A stretch of 64,000 nucleotides of DNA from Asterella californica (taxonomy: Eukaryota; Streptophyta; Marchantiopsida; Marchantiales; Aytoniaceae): contig JAYKYS010000001.1 in NCBI GenBank assembly GCA_036924285.1, forward strand, positions 29,635,501 to 29,699,500, in the 5' to 3' direction. The notes beneath the pieces are model-generated. The model did not search any database. It was not told the origin of the DNA and saw only the letters and a list, made by a program, of their open reading frames with translations. Each line of letters begins with the position of its first letter. The stretch's first letter is position 1. Made by a program: the position numbers and the translations under genes. Shown here one piece after another: positions 24,061 to 36,217 of the stretch.

Positions 24061-24648
24061 CCGTGCGTTAAACTGCTAAGCTTGGATCAACGGTATCATC
24101 ATGTTTGGAAGATGACATGGTGCGCAATTACACACATGGTCCTTCCAAACAACATCATCACGGTCCTCTAACATGAGCACTCCAGAAAATAACACCACAC
24201 TCACTCGTAAAATGATGACCTTTATGATCACGTCTAACATCATCGGTGCAGTATGCTGTAGATAGATATAATCATCAAGATGAAAGTTACAAATCGATGG
24301 TCGATAAACTCTTCCTCAAATAGTCGCATATCACAATGTGTCTCTATGTTGAGCAACCATTAGGTTCTAAAAAGCCATAGATATGACTCCTTGAAATGTC
24401 TGGGCTAGTTGAGAACACGCTCTCTCACACATATCCGAGTCATCAAGGTTCAACACTTCAGCAGAATCGCGACGAATGACTGAAGGTAGATGTAGATCTC
24501 GGTCATACAATAGAAAATATGATGAGAAGGAAGCCAAAGACGCTTGTCAGCTAAATCGGTAGCCAATAGCCAACCATGGTAACTGCAAATCTCAGTCTCC
24601 CAAGTGGACTTTTTGCAAGCTATACTTGTGCAGTCCTCTCTTCGCCGT

Positions 24649-24980
24649 TTAAACAACCCTCTCCACCAAACCATCTATCTTAAGATGATCTCGAGACGTA
24701 GTCCGATGATCAATAAGCACTTGATCACACAAGGTCTGAAACTCAACAAGAGACTTTGTACCTTGATCCGTCAGCATTTCAGCTGGTGCTCCAAAATGAC
24801 TCAACACTCGATCTAAGAACGCATACGTTGTCTCCTCATTCTCCTTGTCCAATAAAACCACCAACTCAATCCACTTGGAGAAATGCTCTACAATCACCAA
24901 CACATATCGGTGTTGACGTACAGTCATCGATAAGGATCTCATAAAATCCAAGCTCCAACGATAAATCAACTTCATAATCG
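24649..24980 (-). pseudogene. integrase core of gypsy copy 1
   Basis: A 108-codon frame matches the retroviral-type integrase core: S-L-D-F-M (first Asp), RYVLVIVEHFSKWIE, HFGAPAEMLTDQGTKSL (second Asp) and D-G-L-V-E-R-V-V (catalytic Glu). The D,D-E triad is therefore still visible. The zinc-binding N-terminal part upstream is badly degraded. Confidence 0.8.
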
Positions 24981-25199
24981 ATAGACGTGTAACTATGGAG
25001 TAGAAGCTTTAAACAACGTTTGTACTCAATCAGAAACCACACATCATGTGACAAACTGCTGCAAGTCAATGTGCATACCATACCACCAATATTGTCCTTG
25101 GAGTAAGCTATGTGTACGCTTCACTCCAGAATGTCTCAACTCATCAAGGGCATGTCCTACTAACTATGCCCTCTGAGATGGATGTGGTACTACTTTGTA

Positions 25200-25502
25200 C
25201 TATCTCCTTGTCTCACACTCGAAGTACATGTCATCTTCTCTCGTCAAAATCTCGTCCTTCGTTGGAGGGCATGATCTCCGCTCCTTGGCACTTACTATAC
25301 CTATCATCGCGCTAATACGTAGATACTCCATTAGTATCATATCTTCATGGATATCTCGCTGGTCTGGAACACCATCTTCACACTTAAGATATGAAGACTC
25401 ACCATCTATTCTCTCACTTGAGAAAGATACGACCTGACCCTCCATGCTAAGGTTCATGGTCAACACACAAAGAAAGACAGATGCATGCCACCTTGGCACC
25501 AT
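25200..25502 (-). pseudogene. RNase H-integrase linker region of gypsy copy 1
   Basis: An acidic frame containing RWHASVFLC and DVISCED-like readings is homologous to plus-strand 36770-37020 of copy 2 (same RWHASVF start and the same downstream order). It has no named domain. It supports that both copies belong to one family. Confidence 0.6.
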
Positions 25503-25684
25503 CTCCTCATCAACCTCATCATGTCATCGACCTCCAGTATGATCCTGCTGACTCGTGCATGGGTTGCAATTCAATCCATTGACATCTAGATTTGCAACTC
25601 CATGTCTATGCACTACTTGGAAGTCATACTCTTGTAAGATCAGAGTCCATCGTGCAAGCTTCTATGTAAGCTTGTCGGACTTCA

Positions 25685-26049
25685 TCAACCACTTGAGCGG
25701 CTGGTGATCCATGATGAGAGTAAAAAGGTTCTCAAATAGATAACTTTGAAAGTGTGCAACAATCCACAGTGCAGCCAAACACTCCCTTCGTACGAACTGT
25801 ATTTCACCTCTGTCGAATTATTAGAGCGACGGACATATGTCACCACAAACTCCTTTTTCTCATCATCATGTGAGTCAGCACTGCTCCTAGTCCCAACATA
25901 CTCCAATCAATGTGCAGGTGGAAAAGACACCCCTTAACGGATCTCCTCAAGATGAAAACAGATGTCAACATATCCTTGAGCTCTACAAAAGCTCGCTCTT
26001 GCTCATCTCTCCACTGCCACTCTTGGTCCACCTTCATCAGCTTGGTCAA
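25685..26049 (-). pseudogene. RNase H domain of gypsy copy 1
   Basis: The frame at 25840-26049 reads W-R-D-E-Q-E-R-A-F-V-E-L-K then H-I-D-W-S-M-L-G-L-G-A-V-L-T, the start of a gypsy-type RNase H. It continues out of frame at 25685-25906 with V-V-T-Y-V-R-R-S-N-N-S. A frameshift separates the two pieces. Confidence 0.7.
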
Positions 26050-26850
26050 TGACTTCGCAATTTCACTAAATCCTTCACGTATTGACGATAGAAGTTGACC
26101 AAATCAACAAATGTTTGAACTCGACTCACATCTGTGGGATGTGTGATACGTGCAGTAGCTTCAATCTTCATCTGTTAAACACCCAACCCATCTAGGTAGA
26201 TGGTGTGATCCGGATACTCTACCAACTCTTGGAAGAATTTGCACTTCTCAAGGTGTAACTTCAATCATTGAGCTCTCGTTCGAACACATCCTGTAAATGT
26301 TTCTCGTGCTCCTCCACTATAGCATTATAGACTAAGATGTCGTCAATATAACATCAAATATAATCCTGTTAGGATCTTGTCCATCACCCTTTGGAACTCA
26401 ATAGGGACATTGTTAACCTAAATGATAAGAACTGTCATCGATACAAACAATATGTGAGAGTCAATTCTCCATAATGTTGTCAGGGACTTATCTTCCTCTT
26501 TTCCCACTAACTGATGATATCTTACTTGAAGATCCAAAGTACTGAAGACGTTCACATGTCCCGCTGCATCATAGATCTCCTCAGGTGTCAACATGGCATA
26601 CTTATCGGACTTCGTCTGTCGATTGATAGGACGGTAGTCTCCACACATCTGTCTATTCGTATAGTTGCCGTACATATCTTTCTTTGCTAGCATAATTGTG
26701 ACAAATGCGTACTCTCCATGTGACATCTTCACCAACTCAACCTCCAACAAGTCTTGAGTTCTACACTAGATCAAGGCTCTCTCCATGTCATTGTATATGT
26801 AGAGACGTCGAAAGATTGACATATCATTAGCCAAGTATATCCATATACCT
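26050..26850 (-). pseudogene. reverse transcriptase of gypsy copy 1
   Basis: The frame at 26418-26750 shows V-K-K-type to R-Q-M-C-G-D-Y-R-P-I-N, a CGDYRPIN box, then V-F-S-T-L-D-L-Q-V-R-Y-H-Q (first catalytic Asp region). Past a stop, F-Q-R-V-M-D-K-I-L and then a disrupted Y-I-D-D box (a stop and frameshift at about 26335) can be read. It is clearly Ty3/gypsy-like and non-functional. Confidence 0.8.
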
Positions 26851-26899
26851 GGTCCCTTCAAGGTACCCAAATCCTTCATAATGAAGACAAATAATTCTT

Positions 26900-28700
26900 G
26901 TAGCTCTTCAGGAATCACTGAACTTTTCATCTCTCCTCTCTTATAAGCTCTTATAAACTCCAGTCTCCAACTCCCAAGTATCTTTTGTCACCACGCTAGA
27001 GATATAAGACGAAATCATTGATTGTTATCTTGCAATCTTTAGAGCAGTTTCCTTCTACTCATCACCAACAACCTCCACCTCCACTGTGCAAAATAACTCA
27101 TGTAATCTTAGCTGCAAGTTCCACACTCTCTCCTATTACATCCCATGATGTCCAAAGATGACAAGCGTTGCCCCCAACCTTTACTCCTATTGACCTCGTA
27201 GACAAAGAGCTCATAAGTGTCCAAGCAGTAACACACGTCAATCACATTTGACGTTGCTCTACCAATCCAAAGCTAACAATCCAAGTCAAGCAATTCAAGT
27301 CCACCTGCTTAACCCAACACCTGAAACTTCCGACACCGAAGCTACTGTCATTGTACTCATAGAGAAACCCATTGCTCTCTCCAATCGAGATCAACTATTG
27401 TAACTGAGCATCCTACACAAAACCAAGTCCTTCATCTCTGTAACCATATGACGTTGAAAAGCTCACCAAAGTGAGCAACGTCGTCCTAGATCATCCCACT
27501 AGGTTCACCACTGCCATGTATGACCTATCGACAACTCTCACTACTTGAGATAGTAGTCATTCATCCAAGATGCCATCAACTGTGAGGTGCACTGATCATC
27601 TCATTGCATCGTGTGTGCGCTTGAACACCTCCTTCGATAGTAAATTCGTCCACCACAACCATGGACGATGTGCATGAGATCTCACTCTCGCTGCATCCAA
27701 CAGCACTGTCGACTCAATACAATATCGCACCTGAGGCACACCCGTCATCATTTGTAAACGAGCATCAGTCAACAAAGGAACGTTCTCCAAGATGTATATT
27801 GGAGAATCCATCTGATGCATATGAAGATCTCCATAAGATACGTAACATCTCTCAAAACATACTAGATCGCCGATCATGTAAACCTTGACCTCTCTCAACA
27901 CACGTGTGATCTTGACATGGTCACCCGGCTACCACCACGTGAATGGTGTCGACAAACGTGAGATCATACGTCTGCAATATAGAAATATTCGACAGTAATT
28001 CTTGTTGGTATCCTTTGACGGCTCATATGAACAACAACTCACAGTATCTCTGCACCAAACGTGCTACATGACGTAATGAGATGCGTCTCGTAATCTCATC
28101 TCTCCTCGCATACAATACCACAGCCAAACTTCTGTTGATCTCTCCAAACAGCTCCAGCACACACACACACCCTCCTTTGGATACTGTCATACAATAAGAG
28201 TCGTATCAAACGGTGATAAGATAACATGGCCAGTAGCAATAACAATCCTTTGCTCCTCTATTGACGATACAAAAGGCTTCACTCCAAGCCTGCTGCACTA
28301 GCTGATCAACATACTACTACAACTCTCCACTCGAACTCCAAAGTGGAATATCCAAGACAGATGGTACTACTGGAGTTATGCTAGGCATGTCCCCACCTCC
28401 TCAAAGACCAGAGTATCCTCCGCATGGACATTATCTTCTAACTATCATTGAATCACATTGGTAAGGGACTCACTCGTCTCTCACCGGACTGTCAACTTGA
28501 TCTATATGATATTGTCTTTGTCCAATAGTGATCATGAACCCCATAAGATATAACACAACATCTCTAATCAATCTATCATAAGACTCTATGATCGTAACGA
28601 TGACCTTAGCCTTCATCATAAAGCCATCTGTGAGATCATCTGGCTGAACTCTCACTGTCAGCATCCCTCGTGTCGTGTACAGCTAATTGCCACCTAAGCC
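26900..28700 (-). other. upstream part of gypsy copy 1, gag/protease not recognisable
   Basis: Short minus-strand frames (27596-27901, 28470-28664) keep some protein-like character but show neither a zinc knuckle nor an aspartic-protease D-T/S-G. I assign this to the element by position only. Confidence 0.35.
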
Positions 28701-31250
28701 TTAAATTCACATTGATTTGTTTGACACATCTGTCATAACCCACGTCAGTACCTTGTCATGTTAGCGACATATCCAATCAACATCTTGATATGTCAACATT
28801 TCTGTCTTGTCATCAATTTATGCCATGTCATCTAAATTGTCATGTCATCACTTCATGTGATAGTGCCATTGATCTATTCGACGAGACCTACACAAAGTAT
28901 TATTAAAACCATGTTTTGAGCAAGTTGATAAAAATATTCCTTAAAGTACTAGTTTCCCATCATATCCGATTCATGACACGACAACGACATATAAAAGTGT
29001 CAAATGTAGTATCATCGTGACATCTCTGTATTGTAAGATTCGACATGGATTTCTGTGAGAAGCAAAATCATCACCAGCAAAATTATTAATTATGTGGATT
29101 ATCAACCATTTGTCGAGCATCCACGATTAATACTACAGTTCAATCTGAATTTAAAAGAATAATTTTTAATTATGTTTTAGAATCTTAACAAGCGAAAGAT
29201 ATAAAAGCACATCATAAATATAACATTGATAATCGGTGTAGGTCTTGACCATGGATAGATCAAGACAATACATTTTAAATTTATTATATTCTAAGGAACA
29301 AGTTTGAACATGTATAATTCATCCTAGTCTGCAACATATGCAACTGCAAATGACCGTTTGGATTAACTAGCAAAGGAGCTCGTAAAGTTCTGCAGTGCCT
29401 GGACATATAGTATTCTAGTTCCGTGATTCCAGTTTGTAGCTCAAAAATGAATCCTTGAAGTCAGAAAAAAAGAAGTCAACCAAAATGATAAAATTCATTG
29501 TCATGGTAGATTAATTGATATATGAATCAATCAAAACCTTAAAAACTCGACTTTTATCACTCATATCGTTTTTAGAATACGTTTACAATCACTTCACTTA
29601 TGAGTTCTTTTTGTAACTCTTGATGGAAAACTATACTGGGGTACAAAGAAATGTTTTGTCCCGTTACTTTCCACACTATATTCAGATTTACATGGCAAAG
29701 TTCTAAGTATATTCATACCTCGTTTGCACATTGTTTCTTAAATGTCCTCATTTTCATCACTCTATAAACCAACTCTTGTACTCACTACAAATTTGTTATT
29801 TTATAAATCGATCTTGATGAAATACTATTTTTCATGTAGTTGATCAAACAAGTCATCTCTTCGAAATGTATGATGATTATTTTTCATGATATGTTAGCTA
29901 AATATTTGATAATCAATACCATACTTAAGATACGAATTTGTTTCTTGAAATATAACATTGGAGTTCCATAATCTGACAAATTCGAATAAATGTGTTATTT
30001 TCTTATTTATATAATTTATTAACTTTAGTCCAGCATTCCTTCAACTCATGTGATAATAATGTAAAAAACCAAGGTTGGTTAGCAATTTTGGTTATTTGTG
30101 ATAATCTTGATGAAAAGTTTGACTAAATGTTTGGTAAAATAGATTGTGGAACTTATATATTTATATTCAGTTTTTTTATCAGAGTTTCCAAAATACACAT
30201 ACAGGTCTCATATTCTTCTAAAAAAATTTATTTGAATATCTTGGATATAGGTATATTCCTCTTATGCAATGATAAGTCTTTAATTTCAAATCTCCTTTAA
30301 GTTTAGTACAATTTGATTTATCACTGGCCCAAACTGATCCATATAGCCTAAGTTACGACTACTTGAAAGTTTGAGACTCCTCTTTGAGAAAATCTGAACG
30401 AGTCCTCGCACATACTCTCACCTCCTAACCCCAAAGTCCTTATGCCTCTAAAATCTATGCAAGCCCTCGCACAGATCTGACATCCCATCTAAAAGTAATC
30501 AATCAACTTCAAACCCTTGTAGTTCCATAACCACGACTCTGAATCCAACACTGTAGGTGGCGTTGGAAATGCCTCATCACCTTCTTTCTAATGGTACCAA
30601 GCATGATGTAAATCGAGATCTGTATAAAAAAATTACTGTTGTTTAAAGTCTGCCGATCCTTTCTCTTTGGTAAACTTATGCGAGTCCTTGTGCATATTTG
30701 CTAGTAAACCCAATTTTCCTCAAAATCTATCCCAAGTCCTTATTTTCTTGACAAAAAAATGGAAAGCTTCTCGACGTCTAACCAAAATTATACACTCTAA
30801 ACTTTAGAACCCTCGGCTTTTATAATGTTTGCAAGCAGGGGGTAAAAGTCCAAGTGCCACTGGTGCTAGCACCAAGTGTCCTCCGTGCGTGTTTTCCATG
30901 TGTCAAGTGTGCCAAACTGCCAAATGGCACACATGTGCAATGACACATCATCCTAAACCACCACCTCAGTCCTAATGCTTTGTCAACGTCTTCGTCATCG
31001 TGTCGATCCACGATAAAACAACGTGGATCTATGTGAGATGCTTGTCAAAAGTACAAAAGTTGTGTTGTTGGAGTCATTGAAGGAAGATTTTGGATCTAGA
31101 TGCCAAAAGACTGAGGATTTTAACTCAATGTTGGATTGGGTTGAATAGGTTTGAATAGTCAATGATGAACTTTAAGATGCATCACAAAGTTCAACACGCA
31201 GTTTACAAGAAAATCAATACCAAAGTATATTTCTCCAAAAAAGAAAAAAT
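28700..31250. other. AT-rich DNA without recognisable genes
   Basis: All frames are short. There are scattered similar phrases (for example GTCCTTATGCCTCTAAAATC and related sequence at about 30.4-30.75 kb), suggesting old repeat debris. Nothing is supportable as a gene. Confidence 0.5.
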
Positions 31251-31259
31251 AAAATTTTG

Positions 31260-31800
31260 GGAGATTGACCGTCGAGATAGATCTTGAAGTTAAACAATAG
31301 GGAGGAATTGAGGTGATTCTTAAGACGACATAACTCTATGTTTGAGAGGTTAGTATATGCTAAGTATTGTTAGAACCGGCTTGGCGAGAGGAATATTTTG
31401 GAGGACTCGGATTGAGAAAATTTTCAAATTTTCAACAATTGAACTTCATGACACGTCTTGAAGTTATACTTGGAGACTGAAAGGAGGAAGGGGATAGAAA
31501 TCTTTGGGAATATGTAACTCCTTACTCGTTAGTATGTGTTGGGCATGCCTTATATTGTTAGAACCAACTTGGCCCAAAGAACTAGTCAGGAAGCTTAGAT
31601 TGAGAAAGATCATCAATTTTTAACAAGTTAACTTCAAGTGCATTTCGAGATTGAATTGGGAGAGAAAATGAAAACATGAGCTTTGAAGAAGCATAACTTC
31701 CCATATGAGGGTCTGTTGGGGGTGTGTTTGATACCATCAGAATATATTTTTTGAGGAGAAGGAGTTGAGAAACTTAAATACAATAAAATATACAACATTC
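31260..31800. repeat. three degenerate tandem units of about 180 bp
   Basis: Units beginning near 31283, 31458 and 31640 share, in order, a TTGAAGTT-like start, a GGGAGGAA-type purine block, a TAACTCC-type block, GTTAGTATATG or its relatives, ATTGTTAGAACC, TTGGC, a GAGGA/GAAC block, and GATTGAGAAA-AT followed by CAA-TT. Decay is heavy and there is no coding content. Confidence 0.6.
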
Positions 31801-33220
31801 CAACAAATAACTTCGAGCAGGAGAAGATAGAGGAAGAAAAGTATTATAATTCATGAAGAGACATAAAGAGTTGCGTTTCAAACACACTCGATATAGTCCG
31901 AAGAAGTTTGAGAACTATGATGTATAAGAGATAAGTTTTGGATTTAAGCCACATGTGTGTACACTTCATACATACGGAAGTCTTCTTGTAATTATGTGTA
32001 TATTAGACAAGGACTTAAACAATCAAAATATTCAAGGTTTTGTATGAAAACTTGCATTCATGTGTTGTTTATCGACCGTGCACAAAAAGTACCTATGTGG
32101 TAACATTTATGCATGCATAGATAATTTCTGTGCACAGTAGTTTTTCTCTTTGCATGTGTAACAAATATTTCTTCTTTCTTATAATCTGAAGTCAAGAAAT
32201 GGCTCATAATATATATCTTCAAGTCAACGATTATGCCTTAAAGTGCATGATATTTGCTAAGATTATATTAAAATAGTGAAGTATAAGTTATATCAAAATC
32301 TATTATCGTTTGTACTTCTCATAAGTAGTATGATTGTTTTTTGCTAGTGTTGCTATTACATTTATAACTCATCTATTATCCTCTTTTAGAATAAATTACA
32401 ATGTTTGTGTATAATTTAATAAAATAATTATAAACTTGCAGCAGTATTATACTATATGATTAATTCAAATACATATTTATGATGAATTCTAAGTTCATAT
32501 ATAAGTTTATATTCTACACATCTATTAATCTATTATAACTTTATTTCTTTATATTCATTATGATAAAAATATATAAAACAGTTATATTTATTACTTACTT
32601 ACTATATATAAAAGTATTTTAAGACTTTTAATAGATCATAGGAATTTAATTGAATACATCCGTAGTGACTACAATGTGATGGATGCAATAATAGTATCGA
32701 TGATCACTAAAAACTAAAGTAAATAATTTCTTTGTCAAAGAAAATGTCACACATGATATTCAACATACCATGTTTTATACTAATTACTCTTCTATCATAT
32801 CACTTGAGACTAGTGAAACATCTTTCAACTCTCAACAAAAAGTATGTTTGGGGACAAGAAACTCAATATGTACCAAAAGAGTATAATTTGATTTAATGCA
32901 TATATATATATAGAAAAACAAAGCTAAACTAAATATAATAAAGAAACAAAAGTATATGCATAAGTATCTAAAAGGACATTTACATCCTAATAAAAATATG
33001 ATTATAAATTACTTATGAAACTATCTTCAGTTGAGGTTGTTAAAAACTAACTATTTTTTTGAAGGACTCAATAGCTTTAGAAGAATATACAATTAACTCA
33101 TAAGCAAATGGATAGTTGTCTTAAGAAAAAACATGAGCAATTAAATATATAGAGTTTAGGGTTTAAGGTTTGAACATCTTAGATTTGAAAGTTTCATCAA
33201 TTTGGAGTTCTATTTCTCGT
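31800..33220. other. strongly AT-rich DNA, nothing recognised
   Basis: Stop-dense in all frames. No repeats with clear borders and no RNA gene were seen. Confidence 0.5.
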
Positions 33221-33224
33221 GTAC

Positions 33225-33432
33225 TATTTGGTCAATGTCACATCAGTTTAGCACCTCAACTAGGTTGACAAAGTGCGTAGTGGTTAGTCTCGATAAGACC
33301 GTTAGTGCCGTTAGGGTGGGTTCTTGGGCTAGTCCAACTAAGGATATACTTCACTGGTAGGGCTTGTAGACTTCAGTTCTCTGAGTTGAGCCTTCACGCT
33401 CCTAGCTACGATAGATAGTATGGGTGAGCGTT
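33225..33432 (+). repeat. 5' LTR fragment of gypsy copy 2
   Basis: It aligns colinearly with 38580-38772: GTGCGTAGTGGTTAGTC, CCGTTAG-GCCGTTAG, GTTCTTGGGCTAG, GGATATACTTC, GGGCTTGTAGACTTCAGTTC, GAGTTGAGCCTTCA and ATGGGTGAGCG. The similarity ends abruptly at about 33432, exactly where the large inverted repeat begins. Confidence 0.7.
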
Positions 33433-33433
33433 A

Positions 33434-36217
33434 TCGTGTCGGATTTTGCGTGAAGGATGTCCAGGAAAACGTGAGGTTCCTGGCTGTGGAGATGCAGTGT
33501 GCTGAAACATAGACAAGACAGAGAAAAACAACCACAAAAATAAATGCTGCGATATATACCAACTCCAAATGTATGTACATTGTCGGTTCTTTCTCATAAG
33601 AGCACAGAACTGAGAAACAGACCAGAGCGGTTTGTAACATGCTTCAAAAGCATCTAAAAACAACCCCTGAATCACAATCCTGACCCAAAACCACCGCAGC
33701 GTAGCTCAAAGCACGAGAAACTTCTCTTTGCTAACAAACAGAGTCACAGTAGTATCACGCGATCCAAATCCAAGTCCAAACCACACCCATGTACAAGCAC
33801 TTAGCCAAAACTAGCTACCACAAGCTGTATATAGCCAGCCAGAACTCTAACGAACTCAAAAGAGCAAAACCCGTAGCGAATAAACCGAAAAAGACCTATC
33901 TGAGAACTTCCTCCTTTCGCCGAACGGACTTCAGATGTCGATAGGGTCTCCTCCGCTGACACCGTTAACCCAAGAAACCTTCAGATCCGACTCCCAACAA
34001 CCGAGATATCGCCGATTTGTGGTCGTAGGTGACCGAACCTTCAAAAACTCCTCCATGCGACTTAAAACCACACACACCGCACAAACGGATCATCTAAACT
34101 GATATCCGTCTTCTCTGATAGGTATATCTAGCTACCTTGAACCCAACAAGACTCCAAACAAGTCGTTTGGAGTTCCTCTTTCAAAACCACGCAAGAAATT
34201 TGGTCACAGGTTGCAAAAAACGGACGTAAATCAGCTCCCTGCGGCTCAAACTTGCTCACCACACCCAACCTAACAATCCAATTCACGTACAGTCTTCTCC
34301 TATGCGTAGATGAAAACTCCCTGATCGGGTAGGCACCAAGAACGAAGAGCTTGGCTCACCGATCGCGAAGAACAACCCAATCTCATGTCGCAGGCGAACG
34401 AAAATATGATGTAAGCGCTTCCTTACGAGCCAATTTCACTCAAAACTCCCAAACCGCCCGATGAAACTTCATATCGTCTTCAATTTCCTGAAGAACTCGT
34501 TGTTCTGATCCCGATGGATCCAAGGATAGCAAGTTTGGACTCCGGAACTGCCGGAACGGTCCAACTCTCCTTCACAAGTAACTGAAAACTCCCAAATCTG
34601 CTTCCTACGTCTCAATTTCTCTCAATACACATCCCCCGATCCGTCTCTTCAAGAACCGTCTTAACCCACACGTAGCCTGCTTAGATCTGAACCCAATGAC
34701 GTCTTGCACGTTTGCATTGGACCTCCAAATCTCTCGCACCGTCTACTGACAGATCGCAGACGCAAGCAAATCTCTTAAGCAGCCCCCTTGTATCAGTCTC
34801 TGTACGTACGAAGTTCTCTGTGATAATAATATGAAGCAGGTCCCTTGCATCTTTGATATAACGCCTGAAGCCTCAAATACCCAATCTGCAAGTAACTAGG
34901 GTCTAGCTTGATTTTTCCTTCTTTCAAGTCGCATAACTTCTTCACTAGACGTTCAAACGAAGTAAACAAGATGCCCATGGAAAGTTGACAATGAGCTCTA
35001 CCCATCTATGCGATAAAAGTGAAGATCCAAAGTTGTGCCAAAAGCCCGCAAGCTGGGGCCTAGCTTGTTTTCTCCATCTTTCGAGTCTTGTAACTTCTCC
35101 ACTAGGCGTCCAAACGAAGTAGACAAAGTGCCTATGGAATGCTGACAAGGAGCTCTATCCACCGATGTGATTAAGCGAAGATCCGAAATGATGCCAAAAA
35201 CCCATAAGCTGAGGCCTAGCTTGAGTTTCATCGGACGGTTTGGGAGTTCTGAGTGAAATTGGCTCGCATGGAAGCGCTTGCGTCAAGTTTTCATCATCTG
35301 TGACCTGAGATTGGGTTGTTCTTCGCGATCGGTGAACCAAGCTCTTCGTTCTTGGTGCCTACGCGACCATGGAGTCTTCATCTACGCATAGGAGAAGACA
35401 GTACGTGGATTAGATTGTTGGTTTGGGTGAGGTGAGCGAGTTTGAGCCGTAGGGAGTTTATTTACGTCAGTTTTTTGCAACTTGCCACCAAATTCCTTGC
35501 GTGGTTTTGCAAGGGGAACTCCAAACGGCTTGTTTGGAATCTCGTTGGGTTCATGATTGCTAGATCTACTTGCCAGAGAAGACATGTATCAGATCAAGCG
35601 ATTCGTTTGAGCGGTGTGTGCGGTTTTAAGCCGTAAGGAGGAGTTTTTGAAAGTTCGGTCACCTGCGACCAAAAACCGGTGATATCTCGGCTGCCGGAAG
35701 TCGGATCTGATAGTTCTTGAGGCCAACGGAGTCAGGGAAGAAGACCCTATCGACATCGGAAGACCGTTTGGCGAAAGGAGAAAGTTCTCAGATAGGTCTA
35801 TTTCGGTTTCTTTGCTACGAGTTTCATCCTTTTGAGTTCGTTAGGGACTTAGTTGGTTGTGTACGGCTTGTGGTAGCTAGCTTTAGCTAAGAGCTTATAC
35901 ATGGATGTGGTTTGGACTTGGGTTTCAATCGTGTGATACATGTGCAGCTCTTTTTGTTAACAAAGAGAAGTTTCTCTTGCCTTGAGCTATGCTTCGGTGG
36001 TTTGGGTCAGGGTTGTGATTCAGGGGTTTGTTTTAGGGGCTTTCTAAGTTTTGTGCTCTTATGAGAAAGATCCAGCAATGTACATACATTTGGAGTTGGT
36101 ATATATTGCAGCATTCGTTTTTGTGGTTGTTTTTTGTCTCTGTTCAGCACACAGCATCTCCATAGTCAGGAACCTCGCATTTTCCTGGACATCCTTCACG
36201 CAATATCCGACACGACA
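33434..36217. repeat. 2.8-kb inverted repeat, arms about 1.0 kb
   Basis: 33434 to about 34470 is the reverse complement of about 35225-36217 with moderate divergence and small indels. Examples: left TCGTGTCGGATTTTGCGTGA against the right end near 36217; left TACATTGTCGGTTCTTTCTC at about 33580 against 36066-36085; left CTCCTATGCGTAGATGAA at about 34300 against 35380. The roughly 750-bp centre holds a short tandem repeat. The frames on each arm mirror each other and show no known domain. It could be a foldback transposon or two inverted copies of an unknown LTR or element. A transcript across it would fold into a long hairpin. Confidence 0.8.
34895..35225. repeat. two tandem units of about 157 bp in the centre of the inverted repeat
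   Basis: GGTCTAGCTTG (34898), GGGCCTAGCTTG (35056) and GAGGCCTAGCTTG (35210) mark unit starts. Between them the blocks CTTTC-AGTC-TAACTTCT-CACTAG-CGT and CAAACGAAGTA-ACAA repeat in order. On the minus strand the units read similar peptides in open frames, but no known domain. Confidence 0.7.

Larger units (their letters stand above)
23240..28700 (-). mobile_element. decayed Ty3/gypsy-type LTR retrotransposon with C-terminal PHD finger (copy 1)
   Basis: On the minus strand the order is: unplaced gag/protease region (about 28.7-26.9 kb), reverse transcriptase (about 26.85-26.1 kb), RNase H (26.05-25.69 kb), linker (25.5-25.2 kb), integrase core (24.98-24.65 kb), a PHD-type zinc finger (24.06-23.91 kb) and a 3' LTR-like end (about 23.65-23.24 kb). 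Every domain is interrupted by stops or shifts, so it is dead. The 5' LTR was not found, and the limit near 28.7 kb is approximate. It is homologous along its 3' half to the plus-strand copy at 36.3-39.0 kb. Confidence 0.75.

Noticed and set aside
28700..33220. 5' LTR of gypsy copy 1
   Set aside because: I looked for the LTR blocks seen at 23.24-23.65 kb between 28.6 and 33.2 kb and found none. The next matching block, at 33225-33432, is in the opposite orientation and fits copy 2.
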